A stretch of DNA of 8,926 bases from Owenweeksia sp. TMED14. Lineage in GTDB: Bacteria > Bacteroidota > Bacteroidia > Flavobacteriales > Schleiferiaceae. A program made the translations under genes and the position numbers. Location of the stretch: the NCBI GenBank assembly GCA_002167805.1, contig NHBT01000026.1, positions 5,300 to 14,225 on the forward strand, given 5' to 3'. Positions 5,765 to 8,926 of the stretch are shown piece by piece. Each line of letters begins with the position of its first letter. The first letter of the stretch is position 1. Under the pieces are notes generated by a model, which was not told the origin of the DNA, did not search any database, and was given only the letters and a program-made list of their open reading frames with translations.

Positions 5765-8128
5765 GAATGAAAAATTGTAGTTAAGATATGGGACTGCTGT
5801 ACCAATAACTGATAACTGGTAGGCTTTAATATCTGTAAAATCAGGTATTTCTCCTCGAAAAAATATACTGTAAGGGTTCTTTCGACCATAAACATTATAG
5901 GCTCCAAATGAGAGTGAGCTTTGCCATTTCTTATTCTTTTTTTTCGCTCCTGGAGTAAAAGTAAATGAGAGATCTAGTCGATTAGTTGAAGGCGTTCTTC
6001 CGCCATTTCTGTTCGTATAAACAGGATAATAAATTCCCTCAAACTCCCCTCTAGAGTCAGGGTAGGTTAAGGGCCGTCCTGACTGATAGACAAAGTTTCC
6101 ACCAAAGTCCCAAGATTTGGAAAGGGCATATGTAGCCACAATACTTAGGTCATGAAGCTTATCATAATTGGCTGGATACCACTCTCCGTTATTCACCCTA
6201 AGTTCTCGACTCGGACCGGTCACTTTTCTCTCCGTACGAGCGAGTGTATATCCCATCCAGCCTGTGAGCCCTCCAGTTTTTTTCTCCAACAAGACTTCTA
6301 TCCCATATGCTCGACCCTCTCCTGAAAGTAACTGTGTTTCAATATATTCCTCAAAAATTAAGTTTGCACCGTCTTTGTAATCAATAAGATTATCGAATGT
6401 TTTCAAAAATCCTTCAGTTGAGAAACGTATACCTGTCTCTTTGATATTATATGCAACGCCAAGAGCAATTTGATTTACAGTTGCAGGCTCTATATATTGA
6501 CCAACGGGTCGCCATACGTTCACGGGCGTTGCAGTAGTATTATTAGAAATCAAATGTATGTACTGTCTGTTTCGATTATAACTGAGTTTTAATGAAGAGT
6601 TAGATGAAATTTGATAGTTTAATGCAAGGCGAGGCTCTAGCCCTTCTAAATTATTAAAAGATCGAATTATTTGCCCTGGCTCATATGATATGGTGTCTTT
6701 AATTGTACTTTCATCATAAACACCTCCATCTTGATATGTTTGAATATCTCTGGACCCTATGTTATAAAAACTTGAATATCTTATTCCATAGGTGATGGTC
6801 AAATCATCGGTTACACGCCAATCATCAGAAAAATATAAAGCTGGCTCTGTACCATATTCATTTTGGAGTTCAACATCAATTGGACCTGAGATTTTTGCAG
6901 GCTCAAACTCATAATAGGTATTTTGAATTCCAAATTCAATTGTGTGAGCATTATTTCGATAATACGTCCATTTCGCATTTTGAACTAAATTTCTTATTCG
7001 CGAATCCCATTCGAATGGGGTGGTGCCATCTGCGCCAAGTTGATATTTGTAATCTGAATAAACGGCAGATGCATTGAAAAACCACTTTGGCGAGATTACA
7101 CGATTCCATCTCAATGTACTAGTCCAGTTTCCCCAACCAAATTTAAATAATTCAGAAGCGCTGAACTGATCTCTTCCAAAGTATGCACTTAAGTAAATTT
7201 TATCTTTTTTTGAAACCTTAGCGTTGAGTTTTGCATTAAAATCGTAGAAATAAGCAACCGATTCATTAAGTTCCGGCACATCGAAAAGAGGGAAAAATAA
7301 GTCGAAATACGAACGACGACCAGCTAGCATGAAGTTCACTTTGTCTTTTACAATCGGCCCCTCTAATGTTAAACGTGAGGAAAGTAGTCCTATACCGCCA
7401 TTCGCTGAAAACTTTTTACTGTTACCTTCTTTTTGCCTAATGTCAAGTACGCTTGAAAGTCTTCCACCGTAATTTGCAGGCATTCCCCCTTTAAAAAGTT
7501 TGACATCTTTCACCGCATCAGCATTAAAGATGCTAAAAAATCCAAATAAATGGGAGGAGTTGTAGACAGGAGCTTCATCTAAGATAATCAAGTTTTGATC
7601 TGCATTGCCTCCACGAACATTAAATCCACTTGCACCTTCACCGACAGTAGATACTCCCGGGAGAAGAGTTAGCGTTCGTATCACATCTGTTTCTCCTAAA
7701 AGTTGAGGAACTTTTTTTATTTCTTTGGCACTTAATTTACTTACAGACATTTCTGTTGTTGTAATATTATCATTAAGCTTTTCAGAGGTAACGCTAACCT
7801 CGTTTAATTCTGTTGAAAGTTCCTTTAGTGAAATGTTTAAAACAATATTTTTATTTATATTTCTAAACTGCTTTGTTTGGGTTTTGAATCCGAAAGAACT
7901 AAAAATTAACCGCCCTGATCCTTTAGAAACAGAAATACTGTAAAACCCATAGGAGTTTGTACTTGAAAATTTTTTACCTGACGAACTCTCCCAAACTATC
8001 GAAATATTTGGTATTGCCTCACCAGAAGACTCTTCCTCTACTGTACCACTGATTTGAATTTCTTGACTCAACAGGGAAAAGCTTGAAAGGATTATGACAA
8101 TAATAAAAATAGGTTTTGCCAGCTTCAT
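5762..8128 (-). CDS. TonB-dependent outer membrane receptor with carboxypeptidase-regulatory-like N-terminal domain
   Basis: A 788-residue outer membrane transporter. Order of parts: signal peptide (1-21, cleavage likely after LLS before QEI); a carboxypeptidase D regulatory-like beta-sandwich (about 24-107, ISGTVEEESSGEAIPNISI to NIVLNISLKEL); a linker with NEVSVTSEK; the plug domain (about 125-232) with LPGVSTVGEGASGFNVRGG, NLIILDEAPVYN and the KGGMPANYGGRLSSVLDI ending; then a long C-terminal 22-strand type barrel finishing in the aromatic YLNYNFSF, the expected barrel-assembly terminus. Members import ligands too large for porins using TonB energy; the substrate is not evident. It is shorter than SusC proteins (about 1000 residues) and its partner is DUF4249, not SusD, so it is not a classical polysaccharide-utilisation pair. 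No sigma/anti-sigma (FecI/FecR) genes flank it. The ATG at 8128 gives a good signal peptide. Confidence 0.95.
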   Translation of the reverse strand: MKLAKPIFIIVIILSSFSLLSQEIQISGTVEEESSGEAIPNISIVWESSSGKKFSSTNSYGFYSISVSKGSGRLIFSSFGFKTQTKQFRNINKNIVLNISLKELSTELNEVSVTSEKLNDNITTTEMSVSKLSAKEIKKVPQLLGETDVIRTLTLLPGVSTVGEGASGFNVRGGNADQNLIILDEAPVYNSSHLFGFFSIFNADAVKDVKLFKGGMPANYGGRLSSVLDIRQKEGNSKKFSANGGIGLLSSRLTLEGPIVKDKVNFMLAGRRSYFDLFFPLFDVPELNESVAYFYDFNAKLNAKVSKKDKIYLSAYFGRDQFSASELFKFGWGNWTSTLRWNRVISPKWFFNASAVYSDYKYQLGADGTTPFEWDSRIRNLVQNAKWTYYRNNAHTIEFGIQNTYYEFEPAKISGPIDVELQNEYGTEPALYFSDDWRVTDDLTITYGIRYSSFYNIGSRDIQTYQDGGVYDESTIKDTISYEPGQIIRSFNNLEGLEPRLALNYQISSNSSLKLSYNRNRQYIHLISNNTTATPVNVWRPVGQYIEPATVNQIALGVAYNIKETGIRFSTEGFLKTFDNLIDYKDGANLIFEEYIETQLLSGEGRAYGIEVLLEKKTGGLTGWMGYTLARTERKVTGPSRELRVNNGEWYPANYDKLHDLSIVATYALSKSWDFGGNFVYQSGRPLTYPDSRGEFEGIYYPVYTNRNGGRTPSTNRLDLSFTFTPGAKKKNKKWQSSLSFGAYNVYGRKNPYSIFFRGEIPDFTDIKAYQLSVIGTAVPYLNYNFSF

Positions 8129-8381
8129 GAAAATGTTTCTTGTTTGCCTGAAATGGGCAATCTTCGTGCCACAGTTTAATTTGCATCCTGTTCTTGTTCA
8201 AGGAGGAAAATATAGATATCAGTTTAAAAATTTTATGGATTTAAAAAACCTCTTAGTCTATTAAAGTCTAATGGTAAAAGGTCAAAATAGGTTTCTTTAT
8301 AAAAATCATACTTATCATTCTTATTAGAGTCAGGATTTATGTACTTTCGACGCTATGTTTTCTCTTATTCGAATAGTGTTT
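8129..8381. promoter_or_regulatory. Divergent intergenic region between receptor and protease genes
   Basis: About 250 bases with no gene that I can support; promoters for both flanking genes should lie here. On the - strand TATATTTT (8214-8207) matches the Bacteroidota -7 consensus TAnnTTTG except for its last base. On the + strand TACTTTCG (8342-8349) also misses by one base. Neither has a clear TTG-type -33 element at the usual 19-base spacing, so both are weak candidates. A direct repeat AGTCTA occurs at 8255-8260 and 8265-8270, one helical turn apart, and could be an operator. Confidence 0.3.
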
Positions 8382-8926
8382 ATGCCAAAAAATTTAAAAT
8401 ATACTCTGCCCGTACTAATTGCAATACTTTTAGGTTCATTAGGATTTAGTTGGAATTCTGCTGAGAAAGATAAGGAAAAGCTGGTTTTACAATTGATGTA
8501 TGATGCATTGACATCAATACATTATCAACCTAAGGTTGTAGACGATAGTCTTTCCTCTCAAGTTTTTGATTTTTATATTAAATCGCTTGATTCTCAGAAG
8601 AGGTTTCTTCATAAAGGAGACATCGAAGAACTCAAAGTCTATCGCTATCAGTTGGATGATGAGTTAAAATTAGGATCAACAGACTTTTTAAATAAATCCA
8701 TTGAAATTTTAAACGCTCGATTTGATGAAGCGAAAGCGCGATACAAGAAAATATTATCAACACCATTTGATTTTCATTCCGATGAATTATTTCAGACAAA
8801 CAGTGAATTGAGGTTCTATCCCGCTGGAGAGGATGAAATGGAAACATTTTGGAGAAAATATTTAAAGTTTAGAGTTTTAAGTAGGCTTTATGACCGATTT
8901 GAATCGACAGATAGCGCGTCAAAAAT
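8382..8926 (+). CDS. Carboxy-terminal processing (tail-specific) protease, N-terminal part (3' truncated)
   Basis: The frame is open to the window end with 181 full codons visible. It begins with a signal peptide or membrane anchor (MPKNLKYTLPVLIAILLGSL), so the product is exported to the periplasm. What follows is the N-terminal helical domain of the Prc/Tsp family: YDALTSIHYQPKVVDDSLSS, then VFDFYIKSLDSQKRFLHKGDIEEL and YRYQLDDEL, matching the 'H(Y/F)....d..ls..vfd.Yl..LD..k..f...Di..l' pattern. The PDZ and S41 serine/lysine protease domains would lie beyond the window, so activity cannot be checked. Prc-type proteases trim or degrade periplasmic proteins from their C-termini. An in-frame ATG at 8355 would add nine residues (MFSLIRIVF); I prefer 8382 because it gives the more typical signal peptide. 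The in-frame stop at 8325-8327 bounds the gene on the left. Confidence 0.85.
   Translation, partial: MPKNLKYTLPVLIAILLGSLGFSWNSAEKDKEKLVLQLMYDALTSIHYQPKVVDDSLSSQVFDFYIKSLDSQKRFLHKGDIEELKVYRYQLDDELKLGSTDFLNKSIEILNARFDEAKARYKKILSTPFDFHSDELFQTNSELRFYPAGEDEMETFWRKYLKFRVLSRLYDRFESTDSASK

Noticed and set aside
8154..8171. Small GGCA / TGCC hairpin in the receptor leader
   Set aside because: A 4-bp stem with a 7-base loop is expected by chance and gives no sign of a riboswitch.
8019..8201. A 60-codon - strand frame overlapping the receptor start
   Set aside because: It overlaps the receptor signal peptide in another frame, its sequence is not protein-like, and the receptor start at 8128 is well supported.
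8200..8263. A perfect-looking AAGGAGG on the + strand followed by an ATG at 8235
   Set aside because: The ATG is about 30 bases away and opens only a nine-codon frame; Bacteroidota rarely rely on Shine-Dalgarno sequences, so this is most likely chance.
8632..8847. A 71-codon - strand frame at the right edge
   Set aside because: It is antisense to the N-terminal domain of the tail-specific protease, whose family pattern is clear on the + strand.

Overview
The window looks like chromosomal DNA from a member of the Bacteroidota. It is AT-rich, ribosome binding sites are weak or absent, and several marker families of the phylum are present: a PorV/PorQ-family outer membrane protein behind a large exported protein with a type IX secretion (T9SS)-like C-terminus, a TonB-dependent receptor with an N-terminal carboxypeptidase-regulatory-like domain, and a DUF4249 surface lipoprotein. 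I cannot place it below phylum from sequence alone. There are nine protein-coding genes, two of them cut by the window edges. I saw no rRNA, tRNA, CRISPR array, insertion sequence or phage gene.

Layout. Positions 1-2930 read on the + strand: the end of a large exported protein, a PorV/PorQ-family protein 14 bases later, then after a roughly 100-base gap with a strong inverted repeat, greA and a HIT-family gene 16 bases apart. A perfect 8-bp hairpin followed by T residues lies just after the HIT gene. Positions 2983-8128 read on the - strand, in transcription order: TonB-dependent receptor, DUF4249 lipoprotein (stop and start share one base), YbdG-like MscS channel (42-base gap), and ruvC (TTGA stop/start overlap, with a TTG start). 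At the right edge, divergent from the receptor across about 250 bases, begins a + strand gene for a tail-specific (C-terminal processing) protease, truncated by the window end.

How the genes fit together. The first pair probably is a T9SS-type exported protein with its own PorV/PorQ-like barrel. GreA and the HIT protein are cytoplasmic housekeeping functions. The receptor and lipoprotein probably form one outer-membrane uptake or binding complex for an unknown substrate. The MscS channel and RuvC are linked to that pair by position and by translational coupling rather than by obvious function.

Most of the window is ordinary core genome. The most useful points are the non-ATG start of ruvC, the tightly coupled receptor/DUF4249 pair with a possible surface-export signal on the lipoprotein, the exported-protein/PorV-like cassette, and hairpins at two gene boundaries. 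I did not find a convincing new defence, mobile or RNA system.
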